A DNA stretch of 64,000 bases from Magnaporthiopsis rhizophila (GCA_003049465.1 PYSS01000068.1:124001-188000); one strand, 5' to 3'; positions 32,783-45,554 are shown, counted from the stretch's first letter. Notes: a model not told the origin generated them from the letters alone. A program made the numbers and translations.

Positions 32783-35730
32783 CGTGTCTGACGCGGTTGT
32801 TGTTGTTCTTGTTATGGAGTTTTGTTTGGTGGCAGGTTGATTGGTGTCAGGCTGATGGAAGAATAGAGGCGTGATGGTAAGGGACCGGATGAAGGTGTGT
32901 CACGAGGGCGAAGAAGGCGCATTTAAATAGTGCCGTCGGTGAAAGGAGCGATGACGGTCATCTGCCACTCTCATTGTGCTCTTTTGAGCATTGTTCAGCC
33001 ATCCTCGTTGTTTGGTTGAAGTTGGGTAGCACAAATTCTTTCACCTTTCGACCCAGAGCCTTTTCCTTCCAAGCCCCGCCAGGCCAAACAAAGACCGCCG
33101 GAGCCGGCGCATAGCCCGCAAACGGAATTCCGTCGACCACCATCGAACGGGCAAGGGAACGGCACACCGAGGTGGGCGTTGGTTGTTGCCACACGCGAGG
33201 TTGGCGCCTAACCAATTCTGGCGTCAAACGCGGCCGAAATAGGGTCTCGCCCGACCCAACAGCCCGGGTCGTGGCCACAGGACTGACCTTCGCCACGATG
33301 ACTGGGAGAACTTCGTGGATGACACAGTACCCCTAACCTGGTCAGGTATGACAGGGCCGGGCAGGCATTCTCCCGTCGCAAATGACGTTTTCTCTGACAA
33401 GTGGCGGCTACATTGGTCCGCTTGCTTGTTTGGCTGGCGGCAATTTGCTACTTTAGCTGGCGTCTACGTGTATGACAAACGCCCTAGGGCAAACGCCGCT
33501 CCGTGGCGCGGCAGCATTCCGAAATCGCCTCTTCCTAAGCCTGGTGGAGGCAGTCGGGCAGGAGGCTCCGAACGACTGGCTTTGATTGACATTTCCGGCC
33601 TTGGAGCAAGAGAAGGGGTCCAGCAACAGGTTAGGACTGGTGCTAGGCATGTCGGAAGGTATTCCGTTGTCTGGCCCTCCAGCTCAGAGGGGTACAGGCT
33701 GGGCACGACGTTTAGTGGCGCAGGCAGCAGATGCGTGTGGCCGCTGTTGCGTGCCCCGGCGGTGCGAAACGAAGCCGCCGCGCCCCGCCACAGTCCTAGT
33801 TGACCACGACTTTTGATCTCACCCGGAGACGTCAGTAAATAGAAAAACATGTGCTCGGCGCGACTGGCCCGTCATCGGTGTAGGTAGGAGGTACCGCCCA
33901 CCAGATACCTAGGTACCTAGCTAGGGAGATAGGTACCGAACTGCACTCTCCTTCTGCCCGCCCTCTTCCGGGAGAAGATTTGCCCGCCTTCCTCCGGGAG
34001 AAGAATACCTAACTGCCGCTCTTCACTCGGATTACTGACGAAGCCCAAGTGGGACTGCCGCCAGGCCCACCTAAGGTGTTTTTCAGGGAGAAGATGCCAT
34101 CTCCATGTGTAAGCAGTGGGAAAGCGTGTGACGATTGTGGGACTGTGATTCGGCGCGCAGGTGCTGGGGAATACCATTGGAAGATGATCTGATCGTTTCA
34201 TATGTATCCCAGCCTTTCTCTTGGCCGGCAAAGATTTGTATAGAGTTCCTTGCAAGAATCCACAGAACGGAGGTATGCATCATCAATTAATTACCTCGCC
34301 CGGGTCATGCGCCGGACAAAGGGCCCAACGTCCCCGTCCGTTTAGAAATTCCCGGGAAGCAAACACCCACCGTCCACCTGTTCCGACGCCGCCCCTCAGT
34401 TAACCAACGCCAGATAAGCCATGCCCTCCAAAACAGGATCCCTTCAAACGCCGACCCAAGCCAACCCATGCCAAAATCCGTACCTGCCAGCCCACAAAAG
34501 ATCATCGACTGTTCAGCCTATCCCGCACTAAGCGAGGACACCTTAGTCCTTATGCTGGAATTGTTTGGCTATAATAAAGGCTCGCCGAGTGGTTGCCGGG
34601 CCCTTGTCTTTACGATGCAAAACTGGGCCGGGCCCATTGTCATGGGGCGCTTCTCGGAGCAAACGGAGTGTCGTCGCACTGTGACGTCACAGCTTCATCC
34701 CGTTCTCACTACCTGGGCGGCGGAAGGCCTATCCTTGCTATATTGACCCAGGTAGACAACCCAAATCTTTCCAAGATCGAGTGATATAAGAAGTCCATTT
34801 ATTGATGGTACGGAACCATGTTTAGCCGGATAAAAATGGAAATTTTACGTGGGCCTGGTCGACGGCGTCCACGATACAAGTGTAAAAGCGGAATCTTGGT
34901 CCGCCTCGTAGATGGCGTGCTCGCTGCAGATACATATCTTACGGATAGTAGCCGCGTCTGCCAAGCAGGATAAAACCATTGGCGCTTGGGAGCTGTGAAG
35001 TTGATTGACGTTGGAAAAGGCACTGGCTTGGTGGGTCCACTGGGCGTCCTCATCCAATAAAATGATGCAGCCGCTCGACCGGGACGAACGCTCGGCACGC
35101 AATCCATGACGCTAAAAACCCCAGGATTCGGGTAATGGTAATGCACATGCAACCTCGTGCAGGGTTACGTCGAGTAGAAATGCCCGTTCGAAAGCTGGAA
35201 AGGTGCGCGAGTGCGCCGACCCACGCGAGTCACCCCAAGCTCGGGAGGAGGGCGTCGGCACCACCGCCATGGACACTGCTGCCATGACTTCCCGTAATCA
35301 AGCGTTTCGAACTGGCGGTGGCAGCATAATGGTTATTCTTGGCTGCCCACTGAGCAAATAATCGCGCTCGACCCCCACGGCATGCTAATGCGCCTCATTC
35401 GATCCGGGTTCCCGTCTAGCTCCCGCTGATAGAGGCCGTTGTGGGCCGGGCTGTGGGGCACCGGGTCGGTGTACGGTTTTGTAGCGGCGGAAAACACTGA
35501 GCTCCATCTCCACCCCTTTTCCGCGCTGGAATGGATGCTGGCCGTTTTGCCCCACGGGTCCTCAGGGTCCTCACCGATATGGGCGGGTATGGATGCATGT
35601 CACACGTGAGCATGCTGTCAGGTGTCAGTTTACATAGAAACCCGACTGTCCCTCCGTCGTTGACGTCTAGGTAGGTGGTATCCTTCTGCAGCGAATGCAA
35701 CTCCATTATCAGGCGCCATCTGACCTCGCA
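32783..35730. other. Long gene-free stretch
   Basis: Almost 3 kb with only mutually overlapping short frames and no family signature. It contains a cluster of TACCTAGGTACCTAG palindromic repeats near 33900-33935 and AT-poor spacer. The final part carries the GH27 promoter. Confidence 0.55.
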
Positions 35731-37410
35731 ATGATAGCACCGAGATCTGCTTCCCCAGCCGCAGCCGTGGCCCTGCTCCTCACACGAGGCGCTGGAGCCA
35801 TCAACAACGGGCTTGCGTTAACACCACCCATGGGATGGGTACGCAAACAATCTCTCCACCCTGGTGATCTCGGCGCTGTGACCAAGACGGCTGATGAAAC
35901 AAACGCCACCAAAGAACAACTGGAACGCCTTTGGCTGCGACGTCTCGGAGGATCTGCTGCTGTCGACAGCGGCCAAGATTGTCAACCTCGGTCTGCGCGA
36001 CCTGGGCTACAGCTACGTGGTGTTGGACGACTGCTGGCAGGACCCCAAGGGCCGCGACGAGCATGGAAAACTACAGCCCGAGCCTACAAAGTTCCCGCGC
36101 GGCCTCAAGGCCATCTCGGACGACCTGCACGCCATGGGCCTCAAGTACGGCATGTACTCGAGCGCGGGAGAGATGACGTGTGCCAGGTTTGGTTAGTAGT
36201 AGCAGGATCTCCCCCGGTCAATGGTTTTTGTAGGACAAGCGTGTGCTAACGCAGGCTGCTCTGGCCAGAGGGCTCGCTCGACCACGAAAAAGAGGACGCG
36301 CAGAGCTTTGCGGACTGGGGCGTCGACATGCTCAAGTACGACAGCTGCTACCACATGGGCCGGATCGGGACGCCGCAGATCTCCTTCAACCGCTTCAAAG
36401 CCATGTCCGACGCGTTGGCAGCGACGGGGCGCAACATACTGTTAAACCTGTGCAACTGGGGCGAGGACCTGGTGCACACGTGGGGCATGTCCATCGCCAA
36501 CTCGTGGCGCGTCACGGGCGACATCTACGACTCCTTCACGCGGCCCGACGACCTCTGCGGCTGCGACAAGAACCAGCTTTCGGACCCGGCCTGCATCGCT
36601 CCCGGGACGCACTGCAGCGTCCTCTTCATCCTGAACAAGGTCGCCGCCTTTGCCGACCGCAGCATCCCGGGCGGGTGGAGCGACCTCGACATGCTCGAGG
36701 TCGGACAGGGCGGCATGACGGACGACGAGTACAAGGCGCACTTTGCGCTCTGGGCGGCGCTCAAGAGCCCGCTGTTCCTCGGCAACGACGTGCGGGACAT
36801 GTCCGCCGAGGCCCTGTCCATCGTCAACAACCCGGCCGTGATCGCGCTGAGCCAGGACCCGCACGGCCGGTCGCTGACCCGCGTCAGCCGCGCGACCGAC
36901 GACGTCGCCAAGGACGTCTATGGCGTGGGCGAGACGCACGTCTGGAGCGGCTACCTGGCCAACGGCGACCAGGCCGTCATCATGCTCAACGCGGGCGCCG
37001 AGGATCTGGACAGCATGTCGGTCTCGCTGTCCGAGATCTTCACGTCGTTCGGCCCGGGGGGTTCGGCGCCGCACGTGGCCTTCGACTGGGCCGTGCACGA
37101 CCTGTGGGCTCACCGCATGCCGACCGAGACGGCCGCCCGTCTGCTGGCCGCCCGGACGCAGGACGAGGGCGCGGCCGTGCTGGCGGGCGCCAACTGGTAC
37201 AACGCCACCGAGAAGCCGTACGAGGTCGGGCTGCGCGAGGGCGATCCGCGTCTGTTTGGCGAGAAGATCGGCATCGTCGAGGCCGGGGGCGTCCTCTCGG
37301 TTCCCGTTAAGAAACACGCGGCTGCCGTCTTGAGGCTGCGGCGGATTGACAACGGTCGGGGCCAGTTCAAGGCTAAGACGCTTGACCGTGTTGCCAAAGA
37401 CGAACTTTGA
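35731..37410 (+). CDS. Secreted GH27 alpha-galactosidase
   Basis: Three exons (35731-35838, 35915-36191, 36269-37410; introns 76 and 77 nt, the second with a TGCTAACG branch) give 508 residues. The signal peptide is about 23 residues. Splicing joins LTPPMGW to NNWNAFGC, the hallmark start of GH27. Further marks are the LDDCWQ block, YGMYSSAGEMTC, the nucleophile Asp in LKYDSCYH (D153), the acid/base Asp in SWRVTGDIYDSF (D213) and WSDLDMLEVG. A C-terminal beta-sandwich domain follows. The enzyme removes alpha-1,6-linked galactose from galactomannan or raffinose-type sugars outside the cell. I chose the ATG at 35731 over one at 35695 because it starts directly at the signal peptide. Confidence 0.92.
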
Positions 37411-38424
37411 GGTGCTTTGTCCCTTGGCCGTCCTATTTCTCACTCCTTTTCCTGTTTCTTATCTCTCTCGTTCAAGGACATTCGCAGGTGTTTTTACGCT
37501 AGGAGCGTGGTGTAAGGCAAATTTGGGTTTGGTGGTTGAGGCGCACGTTTTATTTCGGGCCTCGCGCCGTCCTAGCAGGGTCACCCCGACAAGATCCCTA
37601 CGGCCGACTCGGTTATGCCGGCAGTTTCCGCCCCGTTTATTACTGCCTTCCTTCGCGCGGCCCATCCCGGAAAAACACCAGTCGCCGGACTTGATGCTCG
37701 TCGTGTCGATCTTGGTCCTTCGTCGCTTGCCGTTGTTTGATAGTCCAGACGATATGCGATCTCTTCAACATATATAGCGCATGCTCGAGACCCACCTTCT
37801 GCGGCGGGATCAGTCGGACCCAAGATATCGAGCTGCTTATCGAAATGGCGATGCCCTCACTTGATCTATCCTATGGCAGGAGAGGCTCGGGAGGCAAGCA
37901 CGATACCCAGGCTGACGCAATGTCGCAAAGACCGATCGCATTTTGTTTGCAGTCGTGCGAGCTTGCATGACAGAGCATTGATGACTCCAAGAACGCAACA
38001 TCATGTCCATATATTCCGCCGGGTTCGCCCTGCTATCCTGTCGCTTCTTCCCTGCACGCACTCGCACTTTGTATCGCAGATTCCGTCTTATATAGTTGAA
38101 CAACCGATATTAAGCTGTCGCACACGCCACGAATTCGCCTTTAAATCTCGGGAAACCAAACGCCAGCAGGGGAGTTTCTGATAGTGCTGAAGTCGGCTGC
38201 TGAAGATTCAGGCGGGCGGCGGTGATTACATCACAGCGCGGGGCTGCCGTTTAGGTACCCATGTACCGGGCATTTTCAGGGTTCTGTTGGCCCACCCCAG
38301 CTCCACGTCGTGGTCGCGGCACGACATGGACATCCTGGTAACGCCTTGTCCCACCATCTCCCACGTCCCACAAAGCTGCAAGCACGCGCCCGAAAACACC
38401 AGACGCAAACATTGAGACGCAAAA
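37411..38424. other. Intergenic, nothing recognised
   Basis: 3' region of the GH27 gene and promoter of the M20 gene; only short unsupported frames. Confidence 0.55.
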
Positions 38425-39790
38425 ATGCATTCATTCTCAACCGACCCGGAGATTGAGGCTGTAATAGCCGATGAGATCGAGAAACACAACGAGGAGATCA
38501 GACACATTAACGATACGGTAAGCAGCCGCAGCAAAGCACAGTTGATGTCACCCCGCCATCTCACCATCTCGTCACTGCAAACCCCACCACCAAACAAGCT
38601 CAAGCTGACGTCCCACCATTTCTCGTGCTACCCAGATCCACCAAAACCCAGAGCTGGCATACCAAGAGCACGAGGCCCACGACGCCTTCGTCTCGACCCT
38701 CACAACGCTTGGCTTCAAGGCCACTCCACATGCCTACGGAGTCGAGACGTCCTTTTCGGCCGAGGTCGGCTCAGGCGGCCGCCTCATCGTCCTCAACGCC
38801 GAGTATGACGCTCTTCCCGGCATCGGCCACGCCTGCGGCCACAACTTGATCGCCAGTGCGGCTCTGACGGCGTTTCTCGGCCTCGCCGCCGCCCTCGCCA
38901 AGTCCGGCCCTGGCAGCGGCCGCGTCCGGCTGCTCGGCACCCCGGCCGAGGAAGGCGGCGGCGGCAAGCTCAAGCTCATCCAAGCGGGCGCCTACGCCGG
39001 CGCCGCCGCTAGCCTGATGGTGCACCCCGGCGCTTCGTACCTCCTGACGCCGCCCGTGCGCGAGGTGGCCTTCGTGCGCATGCTCGCCAACGTCAAGTAC
39101 CAAGTCTTCTTCAGCGGCCGGGAAGCCCACGCGGCCATGGCGCCCTGGGACGGCATCAACGCGCTCGACGCCGTCTGCCTGGCCTACAACGCCATCTCGA
39201 TGCTGCGGCAGCACATGCGGCCCCACGAGCGAGTGCACGGCGTGTTCCGCGCCGCCGGCGAGCGGCCCAACGTGACGCCCGCCGGGACATGCGTCGAGTA
39301 TTACGTGCGCAGCGACACGCGCGCCGCCGCTGAGGCGCTCTGGCTGCGCGTCAAGCGGTGCTTCGAGGGCGCCGCCGTCGCCACGGGCTGCGGCGTCCGG
39401 TACGAGCGGCTCAACTCGTACGCCGACGTGCGCCCCTCGCGCGCCCTGTGCCGCGCCTACGTCGACGCCATGCCCGCGGGCACCGTGGCGTTTGCGGACC
39501 CGCCCGACTTCCTGGCCGGAAGCACCGACATGGGCGACGTCACGTACGAGTGTCCCGGCTTCCACGGCGCTTTCGGCATCGACACCGAGGTCGGACAGTC
39601 GAACCACACCCTCGCCTTCGCTGCCGCCGCCGGCACGGATGAGTCATTCCGTCGCGCTGTGGCTTGCGGAAAGGGCATGGCGCTGGCTGCGTGGCGCGTG
39701 CTGAGCGATGATGTCTTCGCCGAGGAGATGAGGGTCGAGTGGGAGGCTGATATTCGTGGGGCCAGGGATGGTTATTCCGTTGGCATTTAG
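38425..39790 (+). CDS. Peptidase M20 family protein (PM20D2-like amidohydrolase)
   Basis: Two exons (38425-38517 and 38636-39790, intron 118 nt) give 415 residues. Motifs in order: IHQNPELAYQEH, the metal-site block NAEYDALPGIGHACGHNLI, the catalytic-Glu block GTPAEEGGGGK, the SGREAHAAMAPWDGINALDA dimer-domain block, and the closing GQSNHT metal ligand. EYDALPGIGHACGHNL is especially like PM20D2, a dipeptidase for beta-alanyl-lysine-type and other odd dipeptides; amidohydrolases for N-acyl amino acids are close relatives. No signal peptide, so it acts in the cytosol. Dinuclear zinc binding is expected from the family. Confidence 0.9.
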
Positions 39791-40144
39791 GGCTTCTCCC
39801 TGCCATGCCGTCGGAACATATGTAGCATGACGGAGGTGTTTGGGCGCTATGTGTAGAGGCACTTTTGGTCCAGGGATGTTCTAGAATTCTTTCATGTTAA
39901 TGCCCGCACTTCGCCCATTCTAAACATCAGGAGGACATTCTATGGACTGTCATGGCGACATGAGACCTAGCTTCAGGCGCGTGTGTGTAATGTTTCCACT
40001 TGATGATGGCTACAGCTAGTTCACAATACCTACTTCTTACGCCCGGTGTTTGAATGCTTTTGCGGAGGGGAGTTGCGGGCACGTAGACGAGAAAAAAAAA
40101 AGCGACACACCAAAAGGCCAGTCATTAGATGCAATGAACAACGT

Positions 40145-40176
<32 letters not shown>

Positions 40177-40922
40177 AAAAAAAAAAGAAAGTCATTTCCT
40201 TTCCTATTTCCTTTCGTATTTTTTTTCCTATTCCTCTTCCAATTTCTTTCCCTATTTTTCTTTGTATTACTTTTTTTGCTGTATCGGTTTCTTTAGGCTC
40301 CCTGGCGGGCCAGCTGAGGCATGGTCTGTTGATGGGGAACCCAAAACGGCCTGTGCGAGTGCGAGGCGCGATGCGGTGGTCGGGGATGCTCAACATCATT
40401 TTGTAATCACCTTGGCCCAGTTTCACCAGCGTTTCGTTGAAGTTGTCTCTGGACACCACCATTATTAGAAGACGGACAGAGACAGATCGAGGTTGACAAA
40501 AGGGGCCGTTTGCGATTAATCTCGCTCGATCAGGCCTGATTGTCTAAAAACGTACATGATAGCTCGCCCGGTGGGCAGCCGTCAAACACAGAGACTGAAC
40601 GGGTCTGCTCAACCAGGGCGCGGCACAGCGGGCATAGGTCAGCTTGGTCGTGCTGGTTCCCGCCCGAGTTTACTTGTATTTCGTTTCTTCCACGACGCAC
40701 AATGAGAGGCGGCGGTAGCCCGACCGGGTCTTCCGTCATCCCGCAGGCGAGAGATTTCCGCGAGGAGGAACGACGGTGTCTTGTGCTTTGCTCGTGGGAC
40801 AAAAGGACCATTGCGGCTCGCCTCTCTTTACATGTATGGCTTGGCCAGCGTCTCCGAGGTGTTCAAGAGCGGGAAACGGCAAAAATACATGTCGACCCGG
40901 ATCATCCATTCTATTAATACAC
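39791..40922. other. Intergenic with homopolymer palindrome
   Basis: Contains T15-A15 at 40146-40175, an A/G tract and a pyrimidine-rich TTTCC tract to about 40280. The rest has no recognised feature. Confidence 0.55.
40146..40280. repeat. T15-A15 palindrome followed by purine and pyrimidine tracts
   Basis: Fifteen T directly followed by fifteen A can fold as a perfect hairpin. The neighbouring A/G run and the TTTCC-type run are near complements, so the whole may extrude as a longer imperfect hairpin. Confidence 0.7.
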
Positions 40923-42389
40923 CTACGATTCATCGGCGAACAGCGGACCAAATATCTCTTGGCCCATGACCTGCCCCATCCTGGGATCCGTCATCCCCGC
41001 GGCCTCCGCGGCGGTCCTGGGCGACCGGAAGCCCCAGCGGCCGAAATTCTCGTCGTCGCCAAGCCTCTCTCCATTAAAGGGCCACCCGAGCAGCTCCCCT
41101 GGAAACCGCGGCACGGAGCCCTCCGGGATGGGCTCGTGGTCCGTTTCCGCGTCCCGCAGGACGAGGCCGGTGCCACCGGGCAGCCCGTAGCGCGGCGTCC
41201 ACAAGACGGTCCAGACCAGCATCCTCGGGCCTATATCGCGCTCCCGGCGTCGCCTGCGCCGCCGGCACTCGGCGCACGCGGTCTCGTTCACCTTCCCGAG
41301 GTGGTGGGGGTGGTCTCTCGCGGCGCACCAGTGGTACAAGCCGTACTGCTCGCCCGAGGCGCGCCAGCTGCTTTTGAGCACGCGGTTTCCCTCGGCCGAC
41401 AAGAAGACCTCATCGGCGTCGACCCAGCAGTCGGGCCCGGCGCGGCCTTCGTTGGCGCGGGCGTGCCAGGGCGCGCCCGTGGGGAAGACCCAGTCGCGCA
41501 CGGCCCAGTCGACTAGGGCCTGCATCTCGTCCCGCCTGTGGGTCGACGTCTCGAAGTCGATGGTCAAGCGCTCGAGCGCCGGGAGCCGCGTGAAGGCCAG
41601 GGCCCACGAGCGGCTCCGGAACAGGAGCGGCGCGCCGGCCATCTCGCTGGAGTCGTAGCCGAACCGGCTGGCGCGGGAAAAGTGGCCTCTCGTGTCGGCG
41701 GGCAGGAAAGCCGGCCCGCGGGACTGGGTCGAAGCGTTGGCGAGGAGCGTGTTGTAGATGCCGCGGCCGTGGCGGTACGGCCTGGCAAAGGCGTCGACGA
41801 ACAGCGGGCTGTTGTACTTCATGTTCCACCAATCGTCGTGACGGAAGGTGAGCCGAAGGTCCCGGAGGTTGCTCAGCAGGTTCTGGCCCAGGCGCCCGAG
41901 CTCTGGGTAGAGCGAGCTCTCGAGCCAGTACATTTGCGTATAGAACCTGGCGCGGCGTGGGCGCGCCTCGTCGGGGGGCAGGACTCCGTTGCCCGGTTCA
42001 TAGAGCATCTCGGTCCAAGCCTCTCGGTGTTTTGGAGACGAAGCCAACTCCATGTAGGCGCGGCGGCACAGGCGCAGAAGAGGCGGCGTCGGAACCCGAG
42101 TCGCCTTGGCCTCGGGCCGATTACATGGAGGCCCGCGAAGGATACGTCTCCGGACGCCATCCACGCCCACAATGGTTGGCATGATTTCGCTGTCGTCCTC
42201 AAGATCCGAGTCGGGGTCGAAGTCGTGGCTGTTCCGGACACGGAAGTCTCTGCTTATATCTTCAGCCAGCGCACGGCCGAATATGAGCATTCGGACCTCA
42301 GCGGGGATGCGGCCGTTGTACAATGGGGAGTCGGACTGGGGGTTGACCCCTCCGCTGGCCTCCCACGACCTCACTAAGGCCTCGTCCAT
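40923..42389 (-). CDS. Hypothetical protein with 2EXR/DUF7730-like N-terminus
   Basis: Single exon of 488 residues. After a short lead it reads SPLYNGRIPAEVRMLIFGRAL, an F-box-like opening typical of a large group of Pezizomycotina proteins annotated 2EXR or DUF7730. Later stretches such as PLLRLCRRAYMELASSP, MYWLESSLYPELGRL and LRDLRLTFRHDDWW also fit that group. The C-terminal part has a Cys/Arg run (ACAECRRRRRRRERDIG). No signal peptide or membrane helix. Function is unknown; assignment to the group is by resemblance of the N-terminus only. The gene converges with nothing close: the M20 gene ends 1.1 kb away. Confidence 0.75.
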   Translation of the reverse strand: MDEALVRSWEASGGVNPQSDSPLYNGRIPAEVRMLIFGRALAEDISRDFRVRNSHDFDPDSDLEDDSEIMPTIVGVDGVRRRILRGPPCNRPEAKATRVPTPPLLRLCRRAYMELASSPKHREAWTEMLYEPGNGVLPPDEARPRRARFYTQMYWLESSLYPELGRLGQNLLSNLRDLRLTFRHDDWWNMKYNSPLFVDAFARPYRHGRGIYNTLLANASTQSRGPAFLPADTRGHFSRASRFGYDSSEMAGAPLLFRSRSWALAFTRLPALERLTIDFETSTHRRDEMQALVDWAVRDWVFPTGAPWHARANEGRAGPDCWVDADEVFLSAEGNRVLKSSWRASGEQYGLYHWCAARDHPHHLGKVNETACAECRRRRRRRERDIGPRMLVWTVLWTPRYGLPGGTGLVLRDAETDHEPIPEGSVPRFPGELLGWPFNGERLGDDENFGRWGFRSPRTAAEAAGMTDPRMGQVMGQEIFGPLFADES

Positions 42390-43450
42390 GTCGGGTGGTT
42401 TGTGACAGGTCTCGGCATGAAACTTGACGATTTGGGGACTGTCGAGCTGTCGAGAGGTGAAGAAGCATCGCGACGCGCCAGGCAGAAGGGTGGGGCGCCA
42501 CCCGCGCTAAATCAGCCGCCTCAACACACCGCCACGCTATTTCACAGCTTCCAGGTCCCTGGTCCGGGGATTCTAAGGGCCAAGGAAGGGTCTAGTTTCT
42601 CCCAAGGCTAAATACGTACGGCTGGTTGGTTGGGCGCGGCGCCAACAGTCTCCTGTCACGCGTAGCCTGCTCGCTCCAGTGTGCGTTCAGAGGCTAGATA
42701 GAAGCAGCCTTCCCATCAACAGCCCGGGCTAGGTACCAGGAAGGTAGTCGAGACGATGCTCAGGCAAATTATGCAAGATTTAAAGGCCACCGCTGATATA
42801 TTACCCGTGAAGCTTTCGAAGACGAAAGCAAATGGCGTTATCATATCCTTTGCTATTTACATCTCTCGTGGTACTCGTGATCACTAAAAACCTGGAAAAC
42901 GCTACCGCGGCCTACCGGTATCTACGGCGAGGGCAAGTTATTATACCTGCCTGCTTGCCTATTCCTGGCATTCATGAAAGTGATGAATTGGCATCTTTTG
43001 CTTGCAGAGCCCTTGGTGGGTTTGCGTAATCAGCCCAGACCAAACCCGGTGGTGCTCCCATGCTGGCCAGTACAGATTGTGCTCGCTCCCATCTTTGTTT
43101 TCTCTTTCTTTTGTCTTTCTTTCTTGTCGTTTCTTAGAAAGCCTTCTCCGCTGTCAGCTTAGCACGCATCGTAAATATCCACTGGAAGCACAGTTGTGAC
43201 GCCGGTGGTCTCGGTGCAACACGTCCCTCCATGGGCGGAATTACCCAATCGAGCAGGCCATGCTGCTGCTGTGTGACATCATCCATGACTCGGGGTTATC
43301 ATCCGTGGATGTTTCTCCCTCTATTTTTCTCTCGCTACATTCTCACATTGTCCCCGCTTCCTGAGCGGCCCAGCAATCAGCGGTTGCTTTGTAGCCCGTA
43401 CTCGCGAGCTCTCCGGGACACATCATCGCACCGCCCCGCTGCTAACCAAA
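42390..43450. other. Divergent intergenic region
   Basis: Lies between the starts of the 488-residue hypothetical gene (minus) and the DHA2-type MFS gene (plus). No further feature is recognised. Confidence 0.5.
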
Positions 43451-45511
43451 ATGGCCTCTCATGGAGCTCGCCATGGATGGCCTGCGCTTGTCACCACAGG
43501 AGCCAGAGAGGATCGGCCTCTCCTGGGACGGACGCTGGCGGACTACGACCTTGTCGACGATGAAGCCGTTTGGCAGCCGCCGCCCGGATTCGGATGGATC
43601 GAGGCGGCGATCCAGGCCAACGTGTTCTTGTACGGCTTCGACGCCACCCTAACCGCCAGCACCTACGCCGTCATCAGCTCCGAGTTTGGCGCCGCCAACG
43701 CAGCGTCTTGGCTGACCACGTCGTACCTCGTCACGAGCACCGCCTTCCAGCCTCTGTACGGCCGCTTCTCCGACATCTTTGGCCGTCGCGTCTGCTTCAT
43801 TGCAAGCTGCATCGCCTTTGGCCTCGGCTGTCTTGGCTGCGGCCTCGCCACCGACTTTGTTACGCTCAGTCTCATGCGAGCGCTTTCTGGGTTTGGCGGA
43901 GGAGGATTGATCACCATGGGTAAGCTTATCCCCTTCTAACTTCTCCAGCCAGCTCGTCCCGTTTCGCCAGACCTGTAGGTACCTAGCTAATCTCCCGGCT
44001 GGCTTCTAGCCACCATCATCAACTCGGACTTGATACCTTTCCGCCGCAGAGGCATGTACCAAGCTATGCAGAACGGCGTCTCTGGCTTCGGTTCTGTATC
44101 GGGCGCGTCGTTTGGCGGCATCATCGCGGACCACATCGGCTGGCGCTGGTGTTTCCTGCTGCAGGTGCCCATCTCCGCCACGGCCCTTCTGCTCGGATCC
44201 CTCGTGCTCAATAACCAGGCTATGGATGCGTACATGAGCAGAGATGACGACGAAGAGCTCGCCCCTAGGACTTTTTGGCGAAGGGTCGACATTCTTGGCT
44301 CACTGGTTCTCATCTCTGCCGTCTCCGTCCAGCTCCTGGGCCTCAGCCTCGGCGGTAACGAGCTGCCCTGGGACAGCCCCTGGGTCGTCGGAGCTCTCAC
44401 CGGCAGTGTTATTCTCTTTGCGCTCTTCCTTCTCATCGAGGCCAGAACATCAGCCACGCCCATCATCCCACTATATCTCTTGCGGGGATCGCTGCCTATT
44501 CTGACTCAGATGGCCAACATATGCCTCGGCCTGGCTGCTTATGCGGTACGTTTCTTCTTGCCTGCCTGGAAAACAAGCATGACAGCCGTCGTCCGTCACC
44601 ACAGCCAGCCCTGAAACTGGCCTCGAATGAAGGACACGGGCGCTGACTGCAGACCCTCCCGACTCAGTATCTTTTCATGCTCCCCTTGTTCTTCCAGGTC
44701 GTTCTCGAGGACTCGGCTACCACAGCTGGGGCAAGGCTAGCCATCCCCTCGCTTGCCACCCCGCTTGGCGGTCTCATCGCCGGACTGGCCATGGCCCGGT
44801 GGGGCAAGCTGCTTTGGCTGATGCGTCTGGGGGCTCTCGTCATGGTCTCGGGCAACGCCCTTGTCACTTCGTTGGGGTTCAGCGATTCGAGCTGGAAGTA
44901 CCTGGTCTACATCTTCCCGGCCAACCTGGGCCAGGGAATCGTGTTCCCCTCCGTCCTGCTCACGTCTCTCGCTTCATTCGAGCATTCTGGTTCGTGTACA
45001 CTTCCCGTGGTAGCCTTTCCTTGGCCGCTCGTCCCGATAAGTTTCCAGTGCTGACGAGCTTAATGATGTACCTGCTTACCTAGACCACGCCGTGTCCGTA
45101 TCGACCACATATCCGATTCGCTCGCTGGGGCAGGTCTGGGGGGTCGCCATTACATCAGCCATGGTGCAGACCACGCTGAGTGCCCGCCTTCCAGCTGCCC
45201 TTGGAGACCTCCCGGAAAAGGTCAAGGTAGGTTATTGGCCCCCACCCCTGGCCTACGTTGCGTGGTATCGTCCCCTGCCAGGATACCAAACAAAGATACA
45301 AGAGCTAACACCAGCCACGCAGCTGATTGACGAGATTCGCCATTCCGTAACCGCGCTAGAGTCCCTGCCAGTGGAGGTGCGACTGGCGGCTCGAAAGGTG
45401 TACTACGAGGGCATCCGCTATGCCTTTGCTACGTCGACTAGCTTTGCAGCTGCGGCCTTGATATTGGCTTTGGTGGCGAGTCCTCGAGGGCTGCGCCGGA
45501 AGATTAGATAG
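43451..45511 (+). CDS. MFS transporter of the DHA2/VBA-like group
   Basis: Five exons (43451-43919, 44010-44545, 44668-44989, 45084-45226, 45323-45511) give 552 residues. Introns are 90, 122, 94 and 96 nt; the last is in frame and open but has a GAGCTAACACC branch and good GT-AG ends, so it is probably removed. The N-terminal cytosolic part is followed by the DHA signature LTASTYAVISSEFGAANAASW, motif A as LYGRFSDIFGRR and the FGSVSGASFGGIIADHIGWRW motif C region. Roughly 14 hydrophobic segments can be counted. Yeast relatives are vacuolar basic amino acid transporters or drug exporters. Substrate and membrane cannot be decided here. Confidence 0.85.
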
Positions 45512-45554
45512 AAGGTGCTTGATGTAAAGCGGCAAGCCAAAACACCCAGACGAA

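Noticed and set aside
33315..33850. 162-residue plus and 128-residue minus frames
   Set aside because: They overlap each other, have no family pattern and no splice context.
36442..37443. 333-residue minus-strand frame and a 355-residue plus-strand frame in the same place
   Set aside because: Both are shadows of the GH27 alpha-galactosidase coding exon in other frames, with Arg/Gly/His-heavy composition and no family features.
38771..39607. 278-residue minus-strand frame
   Set aside because: Antisense shadow of the M20 peptidase exon.
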